Assembly: GCA_024500155.1 (NCBI GenBank)
Contig: CM044862.1
Location: forward strand, 25,814,501-25,878,500
Length of the DNA: 64,000 nucleotides
Source: Chenopodium formosanum
Lineage: Eukaryota > Streptophyta > Magnoliopsida > Caryophyllales > Amaranthaceae
Reading direction: 5' to 3'
Numbering within the stretch: position 1 is the stretch's first letter; each line of letters opens with the position of its first letter. Below the pieces are notes generated by a model. It did not search any database. It was not told the origin of the DNA and saw only the letters and a list, made by a program, of their open reading frames with translations. Shown here one piece after another: positions 17,896 through 27,855 of the stretch. The translations under genes were made by a program, and so were the position numbers.

Positions 17896-19740
17896 TTAGA
17901 TTGCATTCTTTTTGTTTTCTACCTCTTGTGCTAGCATGGCTCCCATTGTCTCTTTGGTAACCGCCAAATATAACCTAAGAGGTACTCCGGGAAGTGCTGG
18001 CGCTAATACGGGAGGATTTGCGAGATAGGCTTTGATCCTGTCAAAGGCTTTTTGACACTCATCATCCCATATTACTGGTACATTCTTCTTGAGCTTTTTG
18101 AAGATTGGTTCACATATCGTTGTCAGTTTTGATATGAACCTAATTATGTATTGCAACCGGCCAATAAATCCTCGAATCTGTTTCTCGGTCTTGGGCGGTG
18201 GCATCGACATGATTGCTTTAATCTTGGTTGGATCTATCTCTATTCCTCTAGAGCTTATGACGTATCCCAAGAGCTTGCCTGAGGTGACTCCAAAAGCACA
18301 TTTTGATGGATTCAACCTCATATTGTACTTTCTTAGCCTTTCGAAAAATTTCCTTAAGGCTACTTGATGGCCTGGACGGTCCTTTGATTTCACAATCATG
18401 TCGTCGACATATACTTCAACTTCTTTGTGCATCATGTCATGGAGTAAGGCGGTTGCTGCACGTTGGTAAGTAGCACCTGCGTTTTTCAACCCAAATGGCA
18501 TTACCGTGTAACAGTAAGTGCCCCACGGTGTGATAAAGGTCGTTTTCTCCATGTCTTCTTCTGCCATGAGAATCTGATTGTACCCTGCATATCCGTCCAT
18601 GAATGAGAGAAGCGCGTGATTTGCCGTGTTGTCTACCAGAATATCGATGTGTGGCAAAGGGAAGTCGTCCTTTGGACTTACCTTATTTAGATCTCGATAG
18701 TCAACACACATCCTTACCCTTCCATCTTTCTTTGGAACTGGGACGACATTGGCGACCCATTCGGGGTATTTGGATACCTTGATGAAAACTGCAATTATTT
18801 GTTTTTGAACTTCTTCTTTTATTTTAAGTGCTACGTCGGGTTTCATTCGACGCAACTTTTGTTTTACAGGTTTCATTCCTGGGATTAATGGTATAGTGTG
18901 TTGAGCTATCTCTCTTTTAATGCCTGGCATATCTTCATATGACCAAGCAAATACATCGATAAATTCTTTAAGCAAGTTAATTAGATCGGTTCTTTCTTGT
19001 TTATTCAATGTTAGTCCGATTTTAACTTCTCTTTTATAAGTTGAATCATTCGAGATGTCAACTGTTTCAGTCTCTTCAATTACTGGTGTTTTCTTTTCAA
19101 GTGTTTCCATTGCTTTAATAATTTCTTTATCTTTTTCATCGTTAGCTAGGCAATATTCGTCATCTTGGGTTAAGGAAGAACACGAGAAGTAAGGAGAATG
19201 AGAGATATTATTATACTCTGAGATCATTACATCAAAGAGTGATATATCCTCAGGGACTGGATTACTAACTATCGTAGGAGAAGAAATAGGAAGGGGAGGC
19301 ATTATTGCTAGAGACTTAGAGGATTCTAAAGGGAAAGACTCTGACTCAGACTCTGACTCTGACGATTCTTCAAACATCGGCCCTTGCCATGTCGTGATTG
19401 ATATCTTCCTTCCACTCGGAGTAGTCACCTTGATAGTCCTGCGCCACCCTTGAAGTGATCCTTTAGCTGGAGTAATTAGCTTTGAGGGGTCGAAGTTTTC
19501 GCTTTGTAGGACCGTTTGAATGAGTGAGGAGTTATCTTCCTCATAAGTGGGCTCATTCTTTTCTCGCCCAAACAGTATTCCCATGACGTTAAAGTCAAAG
19601 CATGGGGGTGCTTTCTCCTTATGGACGGGAGTTGGGATTTCGTCAGTGAAGTAGCAATCCAAGAAAATCTCGAACCCTGGTTGTCGTATGCCATTTACAA
19701 CAAATGGTTCGGGAAATTCATGGCAAGGATAGTCCTCTCC
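17896..19740 (-). pseudogene. Tat1 reverse transcriptase region of gag-pol
   Basis: A long open stretch (588 codons). It has an acidic Ser/Glu-rich linker, then the RT with RMKPDVALKIKEEVQKQ, YPEWVANVVPVPKKDGRVRM, CVDYRDLNKVSPKDDFPLPH and SFMDGYAGYNQI. The catalytic YVDDM is near 18399-18412. After the thumb come FIGRLQYIIRFISKL and the beginning of RNase H with AMLAQEVENKK. It stops at 17896. The catalytic residues look intact. It is in the same frame as gag and protease, so the parent encoded one polyprotein. RT copies the element RNA into cDNA. Confidence 0.92.
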
Positions 19741-20532
19741 TTATTTTATAAACTGACCATTAAGCGTAAGAGGGTACTGATTTATTGGAATTGCTTTCTT
19801 TTGAATGCGAGCGTCCCTACGTGCTTTCAACTTGTCCTGGGCTCGCTTGAGATCTTTCCGAGTTGGTTCGAAACCAAGTACGAAAGTATCTAGTTTAGGG
19901 AGGTCAGGTGACTCCATTGATTTTGCTATTCCCTTCTTCTTTCCTAAGGTCATCCCAGGGAAGTGTCCTTGTTTCTTCAGCATGGTATTGATAATCATGT
20001 TAGAATGGGGGTCGTGGCAAAGAGATGTCCTTTCATCCTCTTGGATTAAGGAGACTTCTTCGTTAAAGCCCCATAGGTCTTCGTCATCTTCGTCCTGCTC
20101 CACATTGATAATTGGATTTTCTATTGATTTGATCCTCATCGGCGAAGCGTCAATAGTGATTGGAATTCCTCCAACTATGGCTTTTACTTGTTGGTGGAGA
20201 GATGAAGGGACGGCCTTTAGATCATGGAGCCAAGGGCGTCCTAACAACAGATTGAATGAGGCTTTGATGTCTACCACTTGAAAAGTAGTAGCATGTTCTA
20301 TTGCTCCTGCCGTCACATTTAGGGTTATTTTGCCAAGAGCTTGACGTCGAGTATTGTCGTAAGATCTTATTCCTTGTGTGGACGGAGTTAAATCCTCATC
20401 CCTTATGCCGAGCATTCTCGCAGTCCTAAGTTGACAGACATTGATAGCCAATCCATTGTCTACAAGAGTCATGGGAACATTCATTCTTTTGCAGACTACC
20501 GTGAGGTTTAACGCCTTGTAGTGTTTGTCACC
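19741..20532 (-). pseudogene. Tat1 protease region of gag-pol
   Basis: Encodes MTLVDNGLAINVC, the D-N-G form of the aspartic protease active site seen in Tat elements, then TFQVVDIKASFNLLLGRPWL, the usual second conserved protease motif. After that comes a linker with KQGHFPGMTLGKKKGIAKS. Stops TAA at 20533-20535 and TAA at 19741-19743 interrupt an otherwise continuous frame shared with gag and RT. The enzyme would cut the gag-pol polyprotein. Confidence 0.85.
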
Positions 20533-22686
20533 TTATGGGGGTAAATCTTTATCAGAGAAGGTGATTAGATTAATCGGACTAGGGAGGTCACTTGTAAGGA
20601 AGTTAGCTAGTCCCTCAGGAGTGGTGTCAGAATCTATCCCGATTTTATCCAAGGCATTCATCACAGCCAACCTATGCTCTCGAGATGTTGCCAGGAGCTT
20701 CCATACATTCATCTCAACTTTTGTCTTCTTAAACTGTTTAACGATGTCATTGTCTTCGATGATAGGTATGGGAGCTTGTTGTACAGTAGGCATAGGTTGT
20801 GTTGAAACGGGAGGTTGCGTTCTCCCGGATCTTGTGAGGACGTCTATTGATGAATCTTCCTCAACCCAAATGTCGTATGTTGTGTATGATACAGAAGGCG
20901 AAGGTCCTACTATGTCCTTTACATAGATATCTTCTTCGTCACTGTCCCATACTCCATTAACAGTTATGTCCTCTTCTTGTTGAATTTGGATTAATTCCTT
21001 TTTATCAATCATTTTCTACGCCAAATCCTTGAATTTGAAGAATTTTTCTAGGGTGTGCCCCCCTGACTGATGGTATTGACAGTAATATCTATCTGTCCTT
21101 TTTAATGATTCAAATGGTCTCGGTTCGAGAGGTTTGACTTTGCCACTCTCGGAGAGCATTTCGAACATTTGTGCATACGGGATCCCAATTGGAGTGTAAA
21201 CTTTATTGCTCTTCCTGGGTCTTTTGGTGACTTGTAAGGGAAAATACTTTGCCTCATAAGTCGTTTTCACTGGTGTGAATTCTCTTTTAGGTTCTTCCTT
21301 TGGACAAGGAAGTTCATCATATTTCTTGTGAAGTTCGTTCACAATTTTAAGAGTTTCACGTAATAGTTGCGATGTCTCCCTCATAAACAGCGTGAGCAAT
21401 TGTATGTCTTCCTTGTTTGCTGGTTCTGGAAGGTTATCTTTGACATCGAAAAAAATCTCTTCTTCTCCTTCTTCGAAATTGGTTGCTTTGACAGGCTTAA
21501 TGAGAGACGAGGGGTCAACTTCACCTTCTTCATCGGAGATAGCCAAAGTATGAGCTAGAGGTGCATTGTCAATACTCGGCTTCTTACTGGCAGGGGGCAA
21601 TGGTAACTTGTTACTGTCAATTAGGTCTTGAATAGCTTCTTTAAGCTTCCAACAGCTTTCAGTAGAATGGCCCCTATCTTGGTGATATTTGCAATGTGTG
21701 TTGGGGTTCCAGTTAGGCGACCTCTTCTCAACTGGTGGATCTCTAAATGGTCCAATGGGAGTTGTAAGACCTTTTGCATTTAATCGATCAAATGCGGTGT
21801 CATAACTCATGCCAATAGGAGTGAAGTTTCTCCTAAACAGTTTCTTTTGTCCTTGGTTGTTCATGGCGAGGACTTCTCCTAGATTAAAGGTGCTAACATT
21901 ATTTGAGTGGGCGGTTTTGGAAGAAGAAAGATTGTCGTTCTTCTTTCCTTTCTAGCCACTGTTGGAGCTATTGTTGGCAGCTTTAGATTTAGCCAAGTCA
22001 TCTTCAATATTAATCCCAATATCACAAACAGCCTTAAAGGTATGAAGGTTATTTTGATATTTAAGATGTTTTGAATATTTTTCTTGCAGGTTTTTAATGA
22101 ACAGTCTCACGGACTCTTTTTCAGTTGGTACCTCGATCATTTTAGTTGAGGTTTCTCTCCACTTGTTAAAGAAAGCAGTGAAGCCTTCATTCTCCTTCTG
22201 TTTGAGGATTTCGAGTTCTCTATGGTCAGTTTCAACTTGAATGTTGCACTTGTACCTATCAACGAAATCGTTTGCTATGGATTCTCAGGTAGAGGTCTTT
22301 TCTTTTTCAAGAGAAAAGAACCATTGTTGGCAAACGGTCTCGAGAGATAGTGAGAAAAGAGAAGGGAAGACTTTCTTATCGATACTCTTGATACTCATTA
22401 TTGTTTCAAATGCTCTTAAGTGGAAGTAAGGGTTGTCGATTTCCCTAAATTTTGGGATGTCGTTGGCACTGAACTTCTGCGGAAGAAGATCTTTATCCAC
22501 CGAGACCCCTTGGGATGTGAGTTTTTGAAACTTGTAGTCGCTGGACAACTTGCTTAGGCTCTCTTGCATGAGGTCCATTTGTTGTTGCTTCACGGGATCA
22601 TCGATCTTAAGTTCGAGAAGCTTCAGTGTCTCAGTTACGGTAGCCAGTTGGTTCTTGAGATCATTGACTTCTTCTTGAGTTGCCAT
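20533..22686 (-). pseudogene. Tat1 gag region of gag-pol
   Basis: Starts ATG at 22686 with a predicted coiled coil (EEVNDLKNQLATVTETLKLL), then the retrotransposon gag core (FHLRAFETIMSIKS, VCQQWFFSLE). Below that are a KEKSVRLFIKNLQEKY-like segment, a zinc knuckle HCKYHQDRGHSTESCWKL, and a second degenerate knuckle where the last Cys is Phe (YCQYHQSGGHTLEKFF). A linker with VWKLLATSREHRLAVMNALD leads to the protease. Four in-frame stops (22285, 21952, 21016, 20533) all lie in one frame; each looks like a single-base change (for example TGG or CAG/AAG-type codons). Gag would form the particle and bind the RNA. Confidence 0.88.
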
Positions 22687-23217
22687 TATGATTCTTGCTT
22701 TCCTCTTGCGGGCTATAGGTTTGTCGAAAAGTTGGACTTGTACGAAGAGGTTATCTTTGATTAATCGTCCTTCCTTTCTTGACCACGCGCTGTAAATTAA
22801 GCCAATTTGCGTTTTAATTACATGACTCGAATCAACTTGACTTTATGGTTTTTATTTTAAAAAAAAAGGTATATGCATATTTTTGGCAACAATAATGTAC
22901 ATATTTTTAGGGAACTAAGTATTATTATTTATTGGAGGATTAATATCCGACTTACCCCCCTAAAAAAATGACGAAAAAGGGCGCGCGCACAAGACTCTCT
23001 TAATCATGGTCAAGACATGTGTATTGGTGTGTGTATTGAGTGTAAGTGACATGTTTGGACTCTTGTGTAAGACCATGGGATTTAGTGCCTAAACTCGAAC
23101 ATTAATTTAATTAAGCATTATAGTCGGCAAAATTAACCGAATTAAACAGAAAACAGACTAATTAGACATTAGGTGATGACTCGACAAATAATCCGAACTG
23201 TCGGCCAAGCGACAGGA

Positions 23218-23294
23218 CTGGCGTCACAATATGGTGATTGGCGCCAGACAATTTAGTCAATGTCTGGCGCTACAGCTCAGACTTTGGCACCAAT
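23218..23294. promoter_or_regulatory. GGCGCC-type palindrome cluster E (gag leader)
   Basis: Contains CTGGCGTCAC, TTGGCGCCAGAC, GTCTGGCGCTAC and TTGGCACCAAT. It follows the 22924 block at the same spacing as cluster C follows 9061. No gene start is seen next to it. Confidence 0.5.
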
Positions 23295-23704
23295 ATTGGA
23301 GCTTCGGTCTGGGACTGTTTTCGGCATTATTAGTCAACTGGGGTATGCCTAAAGTCGTACTAGATCAATTCTGATTACAAAAAAAAAAAACTTTATTGAC
23401 TCAAATTAATTAATTAAGTAATTAAATAGGCAAAAGTTCTTTAAGTCATTAATTTTAGTCTCAACACAAATCAACAAACGGTCAGGAGAAACATAGAATA
23501 AATATGCACAACAAATAATGCACAATTAGTCAAGTAGGCACAATATGATGCAATGAGTTCGCAACCTAACCATGGCTCTAGTTCTCTAAAGTTCGGGATA
23601 TGGTTTAGTCAAATAGGGTCCATGGTTATTTGTCCGGATGCACCGCGCAGAAGCCTAACCGTGAAGGGTTAGCACGTGTGGATGGGACACCGTGAGTTTT
23701 TCGG

Positions 23705-23728
23705 TAAAACTCACTTCCATGGTTTGGT
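23705..23728. promoter_or_regulatory. Small hairpin in the Tat1 leader
   Basis: GTGAGTTTT-TCG-GTAAAACTCAC gives a stem of about nine pairs with a short loop. It could be an RNA structure of the leader on either strand. No function is assigned. Confidence 0.35.
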
Positions 23729-23937
23729 GAATTCAACATCTCAGATGTACCCTTTGTTTCCAGGAGCGTTCAATCGGGTAGATAGAGCATGAATTCCCAG
23801 AAGGTTATGTCTATATGTAGAACACATATGGGTTTCAGAAAAGTGAGAAAAAATTCAATCAGGAAGCAGGATCAAGCAAACACTACGAAAAACCAGTCGA
23901 AATTAGAACACATATTTCTGGCTCGGTATTGGGGGAA

Positions 23938-24054
23938 ATTGGCGCCAGCAAACAAAGACTGGCGCCAACTTTTAACTGTAGCGCCTGGCGCCAATACTGG
24001 CGTCTGGCGCTACGACTAAAATGTTGGCGCCAAGCTCTGGCCCCTGACGCTACT
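23938..24054. promoter_or_regulatory. GGCGCC-type palindrome cluster F (gag leader)
   Basis: Contains ATTGGCGCCAGC, ACTGGCGCCAAC, GTAGCGCCTGGCGCCAATAC, TCTGGCGCTAC, GTTGGCGCCAAG and TGACGCTAC. It is the densest of the six clusters and lies about 200 bp from the chromovirus insertion site. Confidence 0.5.
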
Positions 24055-24253
24055 TCCCACATGCCTCAGCAGCTTTCTGTGCTCAATAAAATCATCCAGT
24101 TTCGCGCGGTGTTATTTCAGTCCTAGTTGTGAAAGACATTTCTCAAATTTCCTACGTGTAAAATCCTATGTTTTTTACTCATTACGGATGGTCTTTCCAA
24201 AGAGAACCTTTTTATGCATATGACAATAATTTTAATCAAAATCACGCACATGA

Positions 24254-24721
24254 TGTAATACCCCTAATTTTTGAAAATATTTTCTTAATTAGTAATTTCT
24301 TTAATTAATTGAAATAATTAAAATTTCTAAATAATTAGTAATATCTTTAATTAATTGAAATAATTAAAATTTCTAAATTATGATCTTGGTCCGTCCGTAT
24401 TTTTATTAATTAACGTTGTACGCCGTTTTTAATTTTATTTTTCTGATTTTATCTTAATAATACTTAACAACTTTAGCTTAATTATTATCTCATGAATTAC
24501 AACAAATCTTAGTTTTGATATTATCTATATAGTTTAACTTGATTTAATTATCAAATCTAATTATTTTATTAATTTAAGAATGATTTTCGTTATATATATA
24601 TATATATGTTAAAAAAAAAAAAAAAAAGGGTTGGCCGTGAGAATTGGAGTAATTCCATTCAACAACCTTTGTTAAGTATCTTAATCTATTCTACTTCCTA
24701 TCTTATTAACACCTATCTTTT

Positions 24722-24764
<43 letters not shown>

Positions 24765-26220
24765 TTTTCCTAATATCTTTCATTAGTTTCTTTTCTACAT
24801 AAATTAACCTAGGCTAAATGACATTCAAGTTCATTTAACTAACCAAACTTATCTAGTTTTCATACTAATCCTATACCTTCTTGAACTCTATCTTTTCCAC
24901 CCTTAAACACTATAAATAGACCCTCAACACTTCACAAATTCCTCACACCAAAAATCAGAAATCCTCTTCTCTACTCTCTATCTCATCACCCCTTCTTCTT
25001 ACTCTATCTAGCTTAAATAAACTCTGCAACCCATAACCAAGTTGTTGCCACCGAACAACCAACTCATCCGCCACCAACGACCACCCAACTATACTAATAG
25101 CACTTTTTTGATAAAGGTTAATATTTAGGTAGTTCATGCACAATAGAATGGTGTTTTTGGTTTTGTGTTATTTTGTTAACCTTATATTAATTAAGGTTAT
25201 TTTATTTGTGTAGGAGGAGTCTCCCGATCGTGGTCAAGTTTAGTAGTCGTACCTTTTTGTTCTCGTGATCAAGGTACGTATAGGTGGCTACGTCCTTGAT
25301 ACAATTTTGAATGCGTGTTTTGTATAATGTTTGTTTTAATGATTGTTTGAATAAATGTTGCGTATGAATATTTAAGTTAACAATTTTCATGACAAGTTAA
25401 AGTATATAATTTTATGATTTAAAGGTTTGATCTCTAAATGTTGATCGATTTAATAAAAGTTGTTTGATTTATAAATCACTTGGTTTAATTAATTTGTAGC
25501 TCATAGTGAGCCTGAGTATTTGATATTTTAATTATCCCTCTACCCGGGACTGGTTAAGTAAGACCATGAGCTTTGTATGATCTGGTCTTTCCTCGAGTAT
25601 AGTATAACTTGCTTGGGGGGTGTGCACACTTAGGTGAGGAAAATTGGTTTAGAAATATATCAAAAATTGAGAAGTTTATAAATTGGAAATCTATTGGTTT
25701 GTAAACTTTTTATTGATGGATATTACTACCCTTGGAAGGTTTAATTATTTTTGGAAAGTTTATTTTGGAAAGTGACTCGTGACAGGTTTAAATTTAGATG
25801 GTTATTTCGAAAGTATGTTTGCCTAATAAAAGTATTTGCATGCCTTGCATTTATACGTACTTAGCGTTTTTGCTAATCTGTTTTTTCTTTTGTTTTGGTT
25901 CACCCTGTTTACCATTTTGGTAAGCAGTCTTGATTTCAGGTGTGAAGTTGTTCGTACGCATACTAGAGTCGGGATCGGGATCACATAGATAGGAATTAAT
26001 TTTATTTATGGACAAGTTTTTTTTTTTATTAGCTTATTTTGAAGCAGTTATTATAATTATTCATATTATTAATAAAAGTTAGTTATTTTTCCGCTGCAGT
26101 TTGAGTAATTAATTAAGCCTTACGTTTTCACGTGGCGGTAATACGCCCAAGTCTATCTCTACGGTATTTGTATACGTATAAATATAGTATTTACGTAGAG
26201 GGAGATTTGGGGGTGTTACA
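24254..26220 (+). repeat. Chromovirus LTR 1
   Basis: Starts TGTAATACCCC and ends GGGGGTGTTACA. Carries an internal tandem duplication of about 46 bp (AATTAGTAAT..TCTTTAATTAATTG) near 24290-24381, a short (AT)n at about 24592, a (TTTA)n tract at 24720-24767 and a TATAAATA box at 24911-24918. Minus-strand frames inside recur in all three LTRs and are not genes. Confidence 0.92.
24911..24918 (+). promoter_or_regulatory. TATA box of chromovirus LTR 1
   Basis: TATAAATA in the context CACTATAAATAGACCCTC, conserved at 31887 in LTR 2 and 38842 in LTR 3. It is the likely core promoter of the element. Confidence 0.7.
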
Positions 26221-26223
26221 AAG

Positions 26224-26235
26224 TGGTATCAGAGT
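26224..26235 (+). other. Primer binding site, copy 1 (initiator Met-tRNA type)
   Basis: TGGTATCAGAGT starts three bases after the LTR end. TGGTATCAGAG is the standard plant PBS complementary to the 3' end of initiator Met-tRNA. The second copy is at 33197-33208. Confidence 0.85.
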
Positions 26236-26472
26236 AGAACTAAGACCAAGAGTAGAACTTCAGAATAATAATTGATTGATTTCTTCCATTAATAGCAAAT
26301 TGTTTTGTTTTGTAAGCCAACTAGTGGCCCTTATGAATTTGTAGTGACAAAATGAAATAATTATTTTAATAAGCCTATGTGGCTAAATATGGAGTTTCAA
26401 TATTTAATAAGAGTTTTATGAATTTTTCTCATATAATAAATGTGTATTATATGTTATTTTAAGTTATTCAGG

Positions 26473-27855
26473 ATGTCTCTAAGAGCCGGAAATAGTAGAC
26501 GCACTGGTTCCAAAATGAGTTCTACTCTTAGGAAGCTAACTACCATTGCTCAAAGCATGAGCCAACTGGTGAGTCAGGGGAATCGTAGCAATGACTTAGA
26601 TCAATTTGGGGAAGTTTTTAAGAGGGTAGCAGCTGCAAAACTACCCACTTACCTTGGGAAGGAGGATCCTGCTAATTTGGAGAATTGGATAAGGGAATTT
26701 GACAAGTTGTTTGATGCCATTAACTGTCCTGAATAATTGAAGGTTAATAATGCTGTTTATTACTTGAGGGAAGAAGCTGACCTATGGTGGAGTCAAAACC
26801 GGACTAGGCTTATAGAAACTCCTAACTTTGGGTGGGAATAATTGAAGAAGGCCATAAGAGACAAGCTTTATCCCGCCTACCTGAAGAAGCAGAAATGCAT
26901 GGAGTTTACCAATCTGAGGATGGGGAATATGACCATTAATGAATATTATAATAAATTGATTGAGTTGATGAGGTTTGCACCTGAGGTAGTACCCACGGAG
27001 GAGTTGAAAGCCCAAAGGTTCGAGCAAGGTTTAACCCTAAGTCTTCAGGGGAAGTTGGGAGGGGTAACCTTTGAAACACTAGATGAAGTCTATGGGAGAG
27101 CTGCCCACCTATATGGGATCCGAGGGAGAGAGTTAGAGAACTCAGCTGGAGGGAAAAGGAAAAGTGATGGGGGTTCACATGGAGTTGATAAGAGGCCTAG
27201 GATTGGGGAAAATTCTGGGGGAAGTGGGCAATTCAATAGGAGGGACAATAAGGAAAACCTTGGGAAGGGAGCTAATGGACAGGGAAATAACAATCATGGG
27301 AATGGAAATAACACCAGGCCTAAGAGAAGTTATTTCTGTAAGAGATGTGAGAAAAATCACCCAGGGAAGGACTGTGAGGGAAACCCTGTGACTTGTCGTT
27401 ACTATCAGAAACTGGGGCATCGGGAGTTTCAGTGCTACACCAAGGAGAAGGATGTTAAGATGGGGAAAGTCCTGGAGACCAATAACCCACCCAAACCACC
27501 CCAAACCAATGGATCATCTCAGAGGAATGGAACCAGTAGCGGTGCAGGAGGGGCCCCTAAGGGTCGTGTGTTCGTGATGAATCGTCGGGAGGCTGAGGCT
27601 TCTAATGATGTGGTAATTGGCACATTCCTTGTTTGTTCTTTGAATGCTAGAGTCATGTTTGATTCGGGTGCGTATCATTCTTTTGTTTTAAAATCTCTAG
27701 TCCAGAGATTAAAGTTAGAGAGTCCATTATTAGTGTCTCTAGATGTTTCTATTCCAACTAGGGAGGTGAGAAATTATTCTAAGTTACATAAAGGGGTACC
27801 TATCACCATAGCTGGAGTAGAATTTCTTTCAGATTTGATTGAGTTTGAGTTGTAA
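26473..27855 (+). pseudogene. Chromovirus gag and start of protease, copy 1
   Basis: The likely start is ATGTCTCTAAGAGCC at 26473. It encodes a gag core with YLGKEDPANLENWIREFDKL, then MEFTNLRMGNMTINEYYNKL and a Gly/Asn-rich region. Next is a CCHC zinc knuckle (C..C....H/C pattern near 27330-27440; here TCRYYQKLGHREFQC has Tyr where copy 2 has Cys). The protease active site MFDSGAYHSFV is near 27655. GAA to TAA changes at 26734 and 26839 truncate gag, and a TAA at 27853 shared with copy 2 separates it from the rest of the protease. All are in one frame. Confidence 0.9.

Larger units (their letters stand above)
22687..24253. other. Tat1 5' leader between gag and the chromovirus insertion
   Basis: About 1.57 kb without a credible gene. 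It holds the GGAGGATTAATATCCGAC block at 22924-22966 and two GGCGCC-type clusters. It also has a region (23540-23760) with several short inverted words such as CCATGGTT and GTGAGTTTTTCGGTAAAACTCAC, the last a good hairpin. It continues after the inserted element at 40158-40259 up to the PBS. Confidence 0.6.

Noticed and set aside
24955..25390. Minus-strand frames repeated in all three chromovirus LTRs
   Set aside because: They recur only because the LTRs are copies; composition is non-coding and no promoter or domain is seen.
26782..27504. Several minus-strand frames across gag, mirrored at 33785-34477
   Set aside because: Shadows of the gag coding strand, present in both copies because the copies are near-identical.
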